Below, piece after piece: positions 41,001 through 53,414 of a stretch of DNA of 64,000 nt; positions within the stretch are counted from its first letter, which is position 1, and every line of letters begins with the position of its first letter. Below the pieces are notes generated by a model that did no database searches, was not told the origin of the DNA, and was given only the letters and a program-made list of their open reading frames with translations. This stretch comes from Larus michahellis (taxonomy: Eukaryota; Chordata; Aves; Charadriiformes; Laridae): positions 31,363,071 through 31,427,070 of the forward strand of contig NC_133930.1 in NCBI RefSeq assembly GCF_964199755.1, given 5' to 3'. A program made the position numbers and the translations under genes.

Positions 41001-42190
41001 ACCCACTGCCCACCACATTTAGGAGCAGAGAGCAAAAGATGACACTGTACACTGTGAAAAGGCTCAGCTTCTGTTTGGCCATACCTTTGAAATGCATAGA
41101 ATGTCACATTTAATTATCAAGCTACATTTTGGAAAGCACAGTTTTTGGGTGCAGCCCAACATCAGGACTTGCATGTATGTTTTAGCAATTTTACTGTTTT
41201 ATTCTAACTGGGTTACTTCAGCAGTGCTACAATTAAGTTAGGCGCATAGTTCCCTCCTCATTTTCTTCCCACAAGTTAATAGTCTTCCTACTGTTAGTCT
41301 TGAGCCAAGAGAGTTCTTTAGGTTGTTTGTAGCAATACCATATATCATTTCCTACATCTGCCACCCCTACTAACATTGTTTGCTTCTCTGTCACTCACTG
41401 TTCCCTTCCCCTTTTTCATTATACTAAAATATCCCGTCGAGTACATTTGAGCATCTATTTGGAGCATGCGCTCTTCTGTACACGCTGTAGCCGTCTGATG
41501 TAGCTTTGTTTCTCATATTTGTGAAGACTTTATCACTGTGTAAAACAGTGGGTAATTTTTTCCTTTTTGCTATTCTTTTTTGTATGATTGAAGCCAATTA
41601 ATTCCATGAATGTCTGTGGAAGAACAATTAGGCTCAATGCCTTTGACTTTTAGCTGTTAAGAGCCATTCTTTATTTCAGGCATAATGGTTAAACCAAAAG
41701 AAAGTGACTGCACAGAACACATCAGAAATTTAAAAATGGGGATTAGCTGGCGCCACAGCTCACAAAAGAATTAACAGACAACATTGCGTGACCCAATGCA
41801 TTTCACCATCTGTACTTTGCAACACATGGAAGAGCACACTGAAGCGATAAAAGGGACACAAAGAAAAAAGAATAAAAGGCATGTTAGCTGTGGCTCAGCT
41901 GGAAAATAATATTGCTTGTAGCAATAGGCTCTGAGATCAAATGATGAATTTGCTTCTTTTAAAAATCAAATAAAAGGTATAAACACAGTAACACTAATTC
42001 AGGAGTGTGTGCTCTCAAAAACCTGCACAGACAGCTGGCTTACTCATTTTAACTGAAGTTCTAATTTGAGATTCTGGTCCTATAATTAATTCTATGATGT
42101 CCTAAGATTTTAATCCAGTTAAAAAAATTAGAAGCTATGCCGGCTATGCAAGCTGGCTATGCAAACCCAATAAAATGGGTTTGTCCCAAA
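32050..42190. other. Intergenic DNA between GLDC and the 51-kb promoter, central part
   Basis: AT-rich DNA with no supportable gene. Low-complexity items are a C10A9 run at 36765-36783 and a pyrimidine tract at about 40017-40065 made of T8-T10 runs separated by gatttc-type spacers. A short perfect palindrome, attgattgaatcaat, lies near 33665. Confidence 0.6.
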
Positions 42191-42197
42191 CCTAAAA

Positions 42198-42318
42198 AAA
42201 ATTCTTCCTTCTTGTTTTAATATTCATCTTCACATTGTCATTATCCTGGGTTAGTCTTTTGTGCACATGAAACTCTCAAAACTCAGTGAAGTCACATGGG
42301 TGCTGCAGAGAAAATGGG
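42198..42318 (+). repeat. Repeat pair, copy A
   Basis: About 120 bases resemble 45738-45878 in the same orientation. Shared stretches include atattcatcttcac, cttgtcattatcc or cattgtcattatcc, and ctcagtgaagtcacatgggt followed by ctgcagagaaaa. Similarity appears to be around 80% with a few indels. It may be a dispersed repeat, the ends of a decayed element, or an old local duplication. Confidence 0.75.
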
Positions 42319-42940
42319 CAGATATTGGGTTTAAAACTTCCTCTTCTCAAAATCTCTTCTCAGAGGGCAACTCCAGAGCTAACCCCACATTTTGCCAGGA
42401 TTTTTTATATACATGACAGAGGTACTACCTTCTGCTTTGAATACATCCCACTGAGCGGCAAATGGGAATTTAGAGCTAAACTGGTACTCTGTCACATTTT
42501 GCACATTTGTGTGAAAAGGCAGAAACTGCAAGAGAATTAAGCTGATGAAAGACACCCATTTTTGTGGAATTTCTGACCCTTTATCTTTCCTTGGATGACC
42601 CCCGGATTAGAGCCATCACTGATGTCATTCAAGCTAAAAACCTTGGACTACTCTCTCTTAAAATGCCATCATTACCCTGGACAGATGTTTGAAAGTCCCT
42701 TTATGTCTTAAAAACCAGGCAGAATAAAAATAAAGAATGTGCTCTTCAGAAGTGTTATGTGTTGATATATGTCCTGTCAATATCCAGCAGATTAGTAAAT
42801 ATTCCACCACTGCACAGTGGTGGGGAAAAACAACAAAAAAACCCCAAGCGTCACCCTCCATCCCAATTTACTGTAAGTACAGAAACCTGTCCTATTGCAG
42901 TACTAAACTGGAACACGAGGTTCAAATCTCTTTTGAAGAT

Positions 42941-42974
42941 TTTGAGATTTGAGATTCAAATCTCAAATCTCAAA
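42941..42974. repeat. Near-perfect hairpin (16-base arms, 2-base loop)
   Basis: The arm tttgagatttgagatt (42941-42956) is followed by a two-base loop and its exact reverse complement (42959-42974). The flanks extend the pairing imperfectly (agatttt to the left, tcaaaatct to the right). Both arms are built from a gagattt/caaatct word, so the structure may have grown from a simple repeat. Confidence 0.9.
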
Positions 42975-43780
42975 TTCAAAATCTCTTACCAGGATTGGGA
43001 GTTCACATAGGAAGGCAGAGTAATGTGATTGAAAGTAAGATAGGGAAAGGGTATACAGAAATAGACTAATAAAAAGCAATCAACATAAGAAGCTGAATTT
43101 TTAAAATGCTACAAAAACAGAAAGACCAGAAAAAAAGATTTTCAGGAGTGTTCATACACTTTTTTAAAAACTGCATTCACAATATACCCGCTTACTGGAT
43201 GTGCTTCCCTTCATAACTTGTAAATCATATGTATCAGCCTGCAACTAGTATTTATTCCATGACTGATTTTAGTCTTTTCCATTTAACAAAGTCACTTTGT
43301 GCATTCTTAATAAAGTCAAAATACACCAAGATGAAAATAATACTCTACACACATCAGAAACTTTACTCATTTAATCCTTGTTTAATTCCAGTACAGCAAA
43401 TGCTATTCTTCATTGTTTTATGGATAGAAAAAACACCATAAAAATTCAATTAAGTGTCAGACGAATGAAGTCAATAAGAATATTTTTGGATTTCCTCAGG
43501 TACTCTGATGTTGTAGGTACTATTATACTATTAATGGGATGGATAGCTGAGTCTAAGGACAACAAATGCTACATAAAATCATTGTGAGGACAAAAATGTA
43601 TTAAGAGTGGCTTGTTTGATACGTTCCAAGATCTTCAATTCAAGGTTCTGAATTCATGTTGCTTCTCAGAGCTGTGAATTTCACTAAAGTGAAATGAAAA
43701 AAAAAAATATCCTTGTACAGAATTGTGTGGACTTCTAAACTGAAAATAAAGCAATAAAATTACAGAGTATCAAATTATAA

Positions 43781-43911
43781 TTCAAGACTCGCCTGGATGC
43801 AGTCCTGAGTAATGAGCTCTAGGCAATCCTGCTTTAGCAGGGGAGTTGGACTAGATGATCTCTAGAGGGCCCTTCCAACTCTGAAGATTCTGTGATTCTG
43901 TGTGATTCTAT
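43781..43911 (+). mobile_element. CR1 LINE 3' end
   Basis: Contains ttggactagatgatctctag, agggcccttccaactctgaa and gattctgtgattctgtgtga, the usual last 130 bases of a 5'-truncated CR1. Confidence 0.93.
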
Positions 43912-45737
43912 AAAGTAAAAATTTATTTTAGTATTTAATTACATTACATCAACTCTGAAAATGACCAATCTTTAAAACTTCAAATGTAAGAAGATTGAAC
44001 CATTTAATGTGAATTCTGACTGCTTACAAATCACAACTTATTTACTAAAGGATTCTGCATATGTAAGCTGAAGTTAGCTAAAAGTTTTACTGTTGAAACC
44101 GAATTAATTGATGTTTGAACCAAGATCTCAAAGGCAAAAAATTAGATTTCTGGCTTTGTGTTCCTTTGTTCTACAAATGCTAACCTTTTATGTCTTCCTG
44201 TAAGATAGTATAATATAGAATTTAAGTGAACAATTAGAAGTGTGGCAACTCCTGGTTCGTACAAATTGCATTTAATTTCCAGTTTCTTAAGAAATTTAAA
44301 CCCAGAGCAAATATTAGAAAATAGTATCCTAAGGCATTGCTTTCAGCTGTATACGCTTGGTTAATTTTTTTCCTTTATACTTGTTCTGTGCGGTTAACTG
44401 AAGGTAAAGTTATTTCAGCTACCTCCATTATTACCACATAGAAGTGTTTTAAAGACAAAAGATGCTAGAATAAACAATGTAGGTGATAGGAGGAATGCTT
44501 TTTTTTTTTTTTTTAAGGAAGCTTTCTAAATTTCCACTTACAATCATGGGCGCACTAGATTTTCCTTCAGGCTCTTTTCTTGCTAGTCAACTTGTGGTAG
44601 AATTCAGGTCTATCACATTTTGGGGCTTTCTCAACTCAAAAAAGCTAAGTTTGATGACTGTTCCCTGAACCAGGCCAACAGATGCCTTTTTTTGATTGGA
44701 GAATGTTGCCAAAATGTTAGTTTCTGCACTGCTTTTGGAAAAAATACCATAGTTCATCCAAATCAATTTATCTTTGTGGTTTCAAATCACGTACAGCAAT
44801 CACACAGGCTAAAACAGACTTTCTGCTCTTTCATGGTATCCTGCAGTCAGTACTTGCCCAGTTAGTGTCTAGTGTTTCCTCTCAGCTCCTCCGTTATCTT
44901 TCTTGGGCAGAGAAACACTCTTCAACACAACAGTGAAAAAACCTCTCTCATTCACCTGCCCAGTTAAAAAGGATAGAATGCATTTCTGGATGAGGGCTTT
45001 ATAAAGGAACCAAATTAATTTTTCTCAGTTCAGCCCTCAAATCAGACAACTGCAAAGGACAGTGACGGTTAAATGCCACTCGTTTTGTCAGAGTCTGCGT
45101 GGATCCAATGGACAGTTCACGGAGGTTTAAATTTATGGTTTAAGTGCAAGCCATTAGATTACTGACAGAGGTAAACCTTATTGTCTTTCTGCTGTTGCAG
45201 TCTAAGTGGATTAGTCCTTTGTGTGGAAGAAAAGACATGTTAACTGCTTGTGGACAAAACAAACAGAAGATAAAGACTGCCATCTATCGCGTCCTGAAAT
45301 AAAACACAGCTTCTGCATAGAGCAAAGGAACATGCTGCCAATCCAATGACGGAACAAAATCAACAAACAGGGCAGTAGTAAACAGGGCATAAGTAAACAG
45401 CCTCTCTTCTAGGGGCTGTTTAATGCACTAAAAGAGGATTCTTTTCTTATGGTTGTCCCGAGTTCAGTCCTCCAACCATCCCTATCCCTTTCCCAACAAA
45501 AAGATTTGGTTCCCCTAACACATAACTTAACTAAGGGGGATATGTCTTGGCTGTATGCCCAATTTATAAATTGAAAAACTTTCCTTTCCTGTATTTCAGT
45601 GGATATTGGCATCAATAAATCAAATTCATAGGTATAAAGTGCCTGGATGAGGTACTTAATCACAAGATGTATTTGCATCCTTTTTAGGGTAAGCTTACAT
45701 ACGTTAATTCTTTTATTTATTTACAGTGAAGGGAAAG

Positions 45738-45878
45738 AAAAAATTCTGCATTCTTTGCCCTTGTTTAAATATTCATCTTCACCTTGTCATTATCCGGCGA
45801 TTGTCTTTTATACATATAAAACTCTTAAAGCTCAGTGAAGTCACATGGGTCCTGCAGAGAAAACGGACAGATATTGTG
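45738..45878 (+). repeat. Repeat pair, copy B
   Basis: Partner of 42198-42318 (see that entry). It keeps ctcagtgaagtcacatgggt and ctgcagagaaaacgg. The two copies diverge outside these limits. Confidence 0.75.
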
Positions 45879-46565
45879 AAAAATTTGACCTAGAACACTA
45901 TTAAAAATAGGTCAGACAACTCGCTGTACTGAAAGAAACACAACTTGACATGGAGGGCAGACAAGGTGGCCTGATTACATATTGCTAATTTTTCATCCCT
46001 GTCACACTACAAAACAATCAAGATTCTTGACCATCTGTCTGGTACTAGTGGAAACTAGCATTACATTTTTCATAAAACTGTCAGCAAGAACACGACCAAA
46101 GAAAAATCTAGTATTGCCAAATTATGCAAAGTTATTTAACCTTTGCTCTTAGATACTAATGAAACCTTTGACTGCTTTACAACTGAGCTGATCTGGCTAG
46201 GAGACCAGAACTTGGGTCTCTGAGACTTGATGCTTGAGTAGACTTGCAATGCACTATTGCCCAGCACAGCCCATGGGTATCCTTTAACTAGTATGGCATA
46301 ATCTCTCTATTTTATCCTGACAATTTTTTAGGAAAATAGCTATTGGCTGAAAGGAACACCATCTGGATAGGTAAGGTTTTTCATGGAAGTAATCAATATT
46401 AAATACAATAAGGTTTCCTCTATGTTTAACATAAAATGTCAAGAATAAATATAATAAAAATAAATTACTTATGTGAATTCTCAACTCAGAAGCTCTATTT
46501 ATGATTATCTAGTCTGGCCTTTGTGTCGAGGTTTATGCTGGGCTAGCTATTAAATGAACAACAGA

Positions 46566-47346
46566 TGTTCTCTCCCCAGAAGGGGAATGGAGCGAGAACA
46601 AGGGGTTGGAAAAAACCCTACAACAGCTATAATGAAATATTAATAAAAAAAGATAATAATATTAATAAGAAAATAATGAAATATATACAAATATATTCAA
46701 AACCAATACTGACCTCCCAGGATGAGGCTTTGAGCAACCTGGTCTATTGGGAGGTGTCCCTGCCCAGGGCAAGGGGGTTGAAACTAAATTATCTTTAAGG
46801 TCCCTTCCAACCTGAATCATTCTATGATTCTGTGATCACATCACTGGAAAGCACTGGGACTGGACTCTGCGGCAGACACGAACTGGATTCAGGAACACAT
46901 GAATTGGGATGAAAGGCAAACAAACAGACAGAGTCCTCCTCTGACACCTGCCATTGAAGAAAGAGGCTGATCCCTTGGATCCCTCAGCTTTTATGATGAG
47001 CATGATGCAGATGGGATGGAATATCCCATGGGTCAGTTTTGGGTCACCTGTCCTGTCTGCTTCTTCCCACAGGTGCGACCCTTCTACGCTCTTCTGCTTC
47101 CGACCCTCCAATGTGGGACATAACAAAGTTAGCTGACCTTGGTTGTTATAGAAGTAAGTATAAGCAAGAGCCTCTCTCCATACCATCCCTTGGTATTAAC
47201 TACAAACATCAGACCTTAGCACTGCTAGAAGCAAACACTGTCTGAAAAACATACCCTTAATTTCAGACAACGCAGCCAGTTACAAGAGACTTAACTGAAA
47301 AGTAAAATTACTAAAAATTGGTTTTATTCTATCTCAAACCAGGACA
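46566..47346 (-). mobile_element. Probable solo LTR of an avian endogenous retrovirus, split by a CR1
   Basis: On the minus strand the element begins TGTCCTGGTTTGAGATAG, the start typical of a widespread avian LTR class. On the plus strand the far end is tgttctctccccagaagggg at 46566, giving TG...CA termini. The inside contains the characteristic cttttatgatgagcatgatg and gtcagttttgggtcacctgt segments. A CR1 3' end (46720-46835) interrupts it. No retroviral genes lie next to it and I saw no convincing target-site duplication. The left boundary is less certain than the right one. Confidence 0.6.
46720..46835 (+). mobile_element. CR1 LINE 3' end nested in the LTR
   Basis: ggctttgagcaacctggtct, gggaggtgtccctgcccagg and cattctatgattctgtga are the standard CR1 terminus. 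LTR-type sequence continues on both sides, so the CR1 inserted after the LTR. Confidence 0.92.
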
Positions 47347-48287
47347 CCTTTCTAACAGGTGCAGAGATATTCCAGAAATTTCTATATCAAGCTAATAACC
47401 TCTGTCTGAGTTGGAGCACTCAAAATACTTTTGATCTGTATATAACAACATTAACAGAAGGAGGCTACCTACCAGCTATATCCCTGGGTAAACTAACTCC
47501 CCATTTTTACTGTTGCTGTTTTTACAGTACATCATTCACAGGTTAAATATGACTAACTTCATCTTCATGTCACTGAAATGTTTAACAGCTAGAAAGTTCC
47601 GTAAGTGAAAAAATTTCCAGAACACTAAGAGAGATTAATATTACTATCAACATTTTTAAGATGAAGACACAACGACAAAGATGTAAAATTCACAAAAGAT
47701 ACACAGTTCAAAAAAAAGTTATTTATCCTCTGTAGTCTGCACAACACATTTTTATAACACTGCTAAATTGCACACTATTAATTAAACATACAGGCTACAG
47801 AAGGTTTCGGCCAGGATTACATTTGAACAGCCAGCACTCATGTCCTGATTTATAACTCAATGCAGTATAACAGAAATTACATCAACGTGCACAATCTAGA
47901 CAATATCAAGAGCATGGCAAAATCTGTCTCATTGCCAACAGCTTCTCTGCCTTGGGCTAGCAGCGCTTTGCTTCTGGTGTTTGCTGCCACCTCATGTGTC
48001 TTAAGAAGCATTGCAGTGGAATTCTACAAGAGAACTTTTTCTGCCTCAAAAGTAACCTTACTTTAGACAGCTATGCTACTCATGTTAAGCAGACATGTCA
48101 CTTACTTAAGATTCTGAAAAGATTTCATAATATTCCTGCTACACAATATGGAAGTAACCTACATTCAAAACCATAAATGATATATTCTGCACCAATTTGG
48201 GTAAAATACTGTGCTGTGTCCAGTTTTTGGCTTTACAGTGTATCAAAAACATTGACATTCTTAAGTCTAGTGGAATGCCACAAGATT
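47347..48287. other. Intergenic DNA, nothing recognised
   Basis: AT-rich, without a gene, RNA or repeat that I can support. Confidence 0.5.
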
Positions 48288-48540
48288 GTCAGAGGCTGGA
48301 GGATACGGTATATGAGTAGCGACTGAGGGAGCTGGGTTTGTTCAGCCTTAAGAGGACAAGGTTTCACAGTTATCTTATTGCTCCACCATTACCTAGTGTG
48401 AGGGCATAGAAAGATGGAGCCTACTTGGAAACACACAGTGATGAGACAAGACAAACATAAACTGCAATACGGGAAGTTCAGATGATATTAAGTAAATAAG
48501 TTTTCACCATGAGTAGTACAACACTGAAACAGGGACCTCG
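48288..48540 (+). mobile_element. Old, degenerate CR1 fragment
   Basis: gcgactgagggagctgggtt and tgttcagcctta match the CR1 ORF2 segment coding for [13 protein letters not shown]. Later pieces (gtgatgagacaaga, aaactgcaatacgggaagtt, aacactgaaacagg) line up with the following CR1 sequence after deletions. Confidence 0.7.
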
Positions 48541-50269
48541 GGGTGTCACAGAGGACAAACTCGTAACTTAGACAGGAACTCCTCACACAGGAGTGGCTTC
48601 TAACTCTGCTGAGGGGCGTGAAAGAGAGAAGGTACTTACACTATCAGCCGAAAGGACATTTTTTGGTTAGAAGCTTGCGCTTCTTAAAACAGCAACTTAA
48701 AACAAAGGTGAGGGAACTTGGAGGTTACATCCTTTTTTCTTAGTGGCTGTGGTAACATGACCAAAGTTTTTGTTACTAGCCAACATTGACCTAAATGCAT
48801 AGCCCAGAACATGAAAGACACGAACAAAGAGCAGAAGAGCTTCCTTAAACCTTAGTAAGAAAAAAATCCTTCATGCCAGCTAGAACATGTCAGCAAATTC
48901 ACAGGTGCTTTGAGATGAACCCATTAAAGTAAAGAAGGCGATCAGTAAGTCCTGAAAGCACTGTGCTGGAGCAGTTTAATAAAGCTAAAACATTTATCTA
49001 TTGACCATGCATAGCTACATAACTATTCTGAAGAAGGCCGGTGTCCTTACTTCCATTTAGCAAGCCAGACGTGCTAAGCTACTGCTTTGAAAAATGACAT
49101 CAAGGCATAGTTTTCCATAGCCATACCACGATGAGGGTTAGGTTAATGTTTTCTGAGTACCCACCTGCACCCTGAGTCCATCACTTGGGAGAGCAGAGCC
49201 AGGGGCACGGAGAGGTGTACACAATACAGTAACACACTCCAGGCATGAAATGACCTCACAGAGACTTGTAACCTGAAAGAAGATCAGATGAGGAGAGGTG
49301 CTGACTCACTTCCAAGAGTCACTGCTGTACTTTCTCATCAAGTCCTCAGCATCAATCTTACAGATCATATTTGAAAACAATCCTAAATCATCAATCTTTT
49401 GCGCTTTATATTTGAATCAACATACATAGAACAAACCAAATGAGAAACTGCATTCAACAGCACTGTTTTCCTGTAAGCATTAAATAAACATTTTCTTCAT
49501 ACCCCCAAAGGCTCGAAGAAGAAAGAAAACAATGTTCTCTGTTTCTCCTACTTATATTCAGTGAAATAAAATCCCTTTCCTAAGGCAGATGATGCATATT
49601 AGACATTGCTGGAAATGGTGGTGCTGTACATTCAAAGATATGGTTGCATGAAGTTTTTTGGGTCTGAAGATATAGTATACACGGCACTATTATAATTTAA
49701 TGTACAGTACTGTGTCCAAATGACAAAATAACATAACAGTCTCTGAGCACTGCAAAGTTATAGCATCAGATATGTTCCTTAAAAAAAATATATATTCTGT
49801 ATTTTCAGGTTTCACTAGTATCGAAAAAAGTCTTTGGCCCTTAAAGATAAATTCAAATGTAAAGTAAAACTTCCTTTAACATAACAGGTATGGCTGAAGA
49901 AGCACATCTAAAGAGTACTTGTCCTTTAGTTATCTTTTGGTATTTTTTCACTTTCTTAAACATAGCAACCAGAAGCTAAAATGAAAGATAAAGAGATAAA
50001 GATCAGAGATTACTGATTAGTAAGAAAAAAATCAAAGCATATAACACAGTTAAAAACCAGACTGATTTATTTTAGCAGCAACCTGAACAGTCAAAATTAC
50101 ACCATACCGCAGCACTGCACAAACTAAATGCACAACACACAGCATTATGGGGCTTAGTCATTAAAAGTAATGCTGAAGTTCTGGAAACAACATCACTTTC
50201 ATAGAGCGGTACTGACTGATAAGGGACGTGAGGGCGTAAAGGAGATTAGGATAACCAAGAGGACCTAGT
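48541..50269. other. Intergenic DNA just upstream of the 51-kb CpG island
   Basis: AT-rich sequence without a supportable gene. It ends abruptly where the CpG-rich promoter begins. Confidence 0.5.
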
Positions 50270-51690
50270 GGCTTGCTGTGACAGATCGTGCAGACCATTC
50301 CTACGGACCAGCACGGTCTTGCGTGTTACGCATCGCTGAGGTTAACGGACCGCCTCTGTCCGTAAGCTTAGGGCTTCTGTTTTCCTCAGGTTATTGCCCG
50401 GCCGGTACAAGACGACGCCAGCCCTCCGTTCGAGAGCACGCATCGCTGAGGGGCGGCTGGGACAACAGGGGCAGGCTGGCGAGCCGCGGAGGCGGCACCC
50501 GCACCTCTTCCCCTCCGCCCCGTGGCCAGCTCCCCCAAGACTACAACCTTCCCCAGAGATACCACTCACCCCCGGCTGGAAAGGCGGCCAGTCCCAGCCT
50601 GGCCCACCCGGCGGGCGCTTGGCAGCAGAGCCCGCCCGCCCAAGCCACCTGCTCGCCGCTGCCGCCCCGCCTCACCCCCAGCGACCGTTAACGGCGCCAA
50701 CCACCGCACCACTCCCACCCCTCACCCGCCCCCGCGCCAGGTGACCACCCTCCAGGCACGAGCGCTCCCACGTGACTGCCGCGTCACTCGACCCCCCGCA
50801 CCTCCCCGCCTGGAAACACCCGCGCCACCGCCCGCTCTCGGCACGTGACGCGGGCGCCCCTCCTCCGTCACGTGTTCGCCCCCCCCCCCCCGCCCCCCCG
50901 CACCCGCCCGGGCCTCCGCGCTTCCCCGTGCGTGCGAGGGCTGCGCGCATGCGCAGGCGGCAGCTGTCATCGGCGCAGGGAGCTGGGCGTCCCGCGGGAA
51001 CCGGCAGGAAAAAGACCCGAGGGGGAGCGGAGTTGCTGCCGTTCCCCCTCCCCCTCCTCAGTCCGCGGCTGCACGCGTAACCATCTCCCGGACAGGTGCG
51101 GGGCGAGCTCCGAGCCGGGCCGAGCGGCGGCGGGGAGGAGGCGTGGGGCGGCCTGCCGGATAGGGGAAGGCCGGGGCGGGCGAGGGGGTGAGGGAGCTGA
51201 GGCGGGGGGGAACGGGGTCGGGACGGGCCGTGGGGGCGACGGCGGCGGGGCAGTGTCTCGCCGGGCTGCCCGCGGCGGGACGGGCCGTAGGGGTCGGGTG
51301 CGAGGGGCGGAGCGGCCGCCGTGCCGCCCTGCAATCCCTCTCCCCCGCCGGGGTGCGTGAGGGGGGTCGGGAGGGGATCAGTGCCGGTGCTCGGCGTTGC
51401 GGAGCGGCGGCTGGGAGCGAGGTGGGGAAACGAAACCGGCAGGTGTCGGAGAAACGCGGCTCGTGTTCCCGTCTGCGTCCGGCGGTTCTGGGTCGGGGAG
51501 GTGGGTGGGAGCTCCCGAGAGGTCGGGCCGTTTCCCCCGGTGTCGGGAGCGAGTGGACGGGGGGAAACGCAGCCTTTCCCCTCTGCGCGTCGTTCCGGGC
51601 TTTGGTCAGGCTCGATGGACTTTCCGAACAGCCTGTTTTTTTCTTAGGAAGTGCGGCCGCGGCCATACGGCTCGTTCCTTTCTGCGCGTC
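50270..51690 (+). promoter_or_regulatory. KDM4C: CpG-island promoter, probably of KDM4C
   Basis: About 1.4 kb of very CpG-dense DNA between AT-rich flanks. It contains three CACGTG boxes in related contexts (cacgtgac at 50769-50776 and 50842-50849, gtcacgtg at 50867-50874), a C-rich tract at 50879-50899, and an NRF1-like gcgcatgcgca near 50945. No TATA box was seen. The gene name is inferred from vertebrate synteny, since KDM4C is the plus-strand neighbour head to head with GLDC. Open frames on both strands here are products of base composition. Confidence 0.75.
50960..51095 (+). other. KDM4C: Candidate non-coding first exon of KDM4C (start approximate)
   Basis: A strong donor, ccggacag then gtgcgg, lies at 51095/51096, just past the CACGTG and NRF1-like sites. 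KDM4C has 5' untranslated exons upstream of its JmjN-coding exon in mammals, so a non-coding exon here is plausible. The 5' end is a guess. Other donor-like sites follow (for example near 51441). Confidence 0.4.
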
Positions 51691-53378
51691 GTTAAGGCGT
51701 TCCTGGGAGTTAACAGTTGTAAAGTGTTAGAAAAAGAGTTTAAAGCCGTCTTCTGATCAAAGTGCTCCGTTAAGCGCCGATTCCACGTGCGCCTGCCTGT
51801 GTTTAGAGTGCTCCACGCTTCCAGAGACAGTTTCGGGACCAGGGCTTGGTGCCATGTTAATAGTCTGCTGTTAATGAGCCGCCTCTTTTCTGCCATTGGT
51901 TTTAATTGGCAGTCTGAAATGAGAAGTGTATGCAAAATATTTTTTCTGCTAGGTTAACTGTGTTAGAAAACAATACTAGGTGTCCGTGTGTTTTTTAAAG
52001 ATTTATACTAGCTCGGAGCATAAACAGCGTTTATTTTTTATATTAGTATCCTGCAGATTTGTGATTCTTTGCACTCGTTTCTGAGACATTAGCAACAGCA
52101 GCAACAGAAGTTACCCGGTGGCTACTAAACCAATAGTTTTTCAAGCTGAAACACTTTCCAGAAGAAAGAAATTTAGTGGCAGCCTAAGGCAGGCTATTTT
52201 TTGTCACCCTACAGTGTTTTTTTTTTTTTGTTCACATTCTTAATGAATGAAGAATGTAAAAATGACTGTGGAATAAAATTTGTCTTGGGCTTTACCCTTA
52301 CTTTTCCCTGAACTGTGATAAGTAGCTGATGGTATTGCTTCACAAAAGTGCTTTACAAACACAAGAGAATGGAAGACACTGGCACGATTTGCTTTTCAGT
52401 ACTTGAAATGAGGGTAAATAGACCCACTGCCAGTCATGCTTATCTTACTCTCAACTTTGAGTTGGAATGATGCTGGTGTTATTGATTGCTGGGAACTGAT
52501 GGTTTTCTTTTAGCTAAATGCAGGTACAAATGCATATAAGAGGAATTACGTTTCTAGGGACTGACCCAGGAAACAGTATATCTGATCCCAATAAGCAGAT
52601 GTGATTAAAGAGCTGTTGGATCAGAGTTAGAGCCCATGTATATAAGGGAAAAACCTTTAGTCAGTATTTAAAAAAAAAATAAATCTGATTTGATCTCTTT
52701 TTTTCATGGTAAATATGACAAAATAGAAAAAAAAATTCAAGTCCTGTAATTTTTAGTCCTTAATTATGGATGAGTATTGAGTACAGAATTTTGTATCTAT
52801 TGGCCTGATTTTTAAACAAATCGAGTAAATGGTTCTGCACCAAATCTAAATGCACGATTATGACAGTAATGCATTCAAATCAGAAAATTATGTTGTCATG
52901 ATTAGAATCTTCCTAAGCTATTATTAACAAGCACAGTAATGATTAAAAAAAATGGTGATTTCGTACCTAACTTTATTAAAAAATATTTGAGTAGATTTAG
53001 GACTTTCTCAGTTTAAACAGCTCTCGATTGGTCTACTACTTAGTTCTGCATTTAATTCACTTTGAATTCTTCAGGTTTTTTCTACAGTTGTCTTTTGCTG
53101 GGATATGTTTTGTCAGCGTGATGCTGAACAGAATGTGAATGGGGTATATGGTGGTGTCAGTTTAGGTCAAATTTGTTTTATGAAGGTGGCATTTTTATCC
53201 TTCTACCTCCCAACATCGATTGAAAAAACCCTAATACATTTTGAAACACATTTTTAGTATACATGGAGCTTCAAAGAGAGCATGTTTTACTGTAATTCTG
53301 CTAATACAAGATATTTTCAAGCTCTCTGAATGATCACACGAATGGTTCAAAAGATGATGTTCAGGAATGCTAAGACTT

Positions 53379-53414
53379 TAATACTTATCTAATACTTATC
53401 TAATAATACTTATC
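53379..53414. repeat. Three-copy taatacttatc tandem repeat
   Basis: Three 11-base units, with an extra taa before the third. Confidence 0.85.

Noticed and set aside
50278-51756. Several 100-220-codon frames on both strands of the second CpG island
   Set aside because: They overlap in all frames, have biased composition and no recognisable domain. They are an effect of GC richness.
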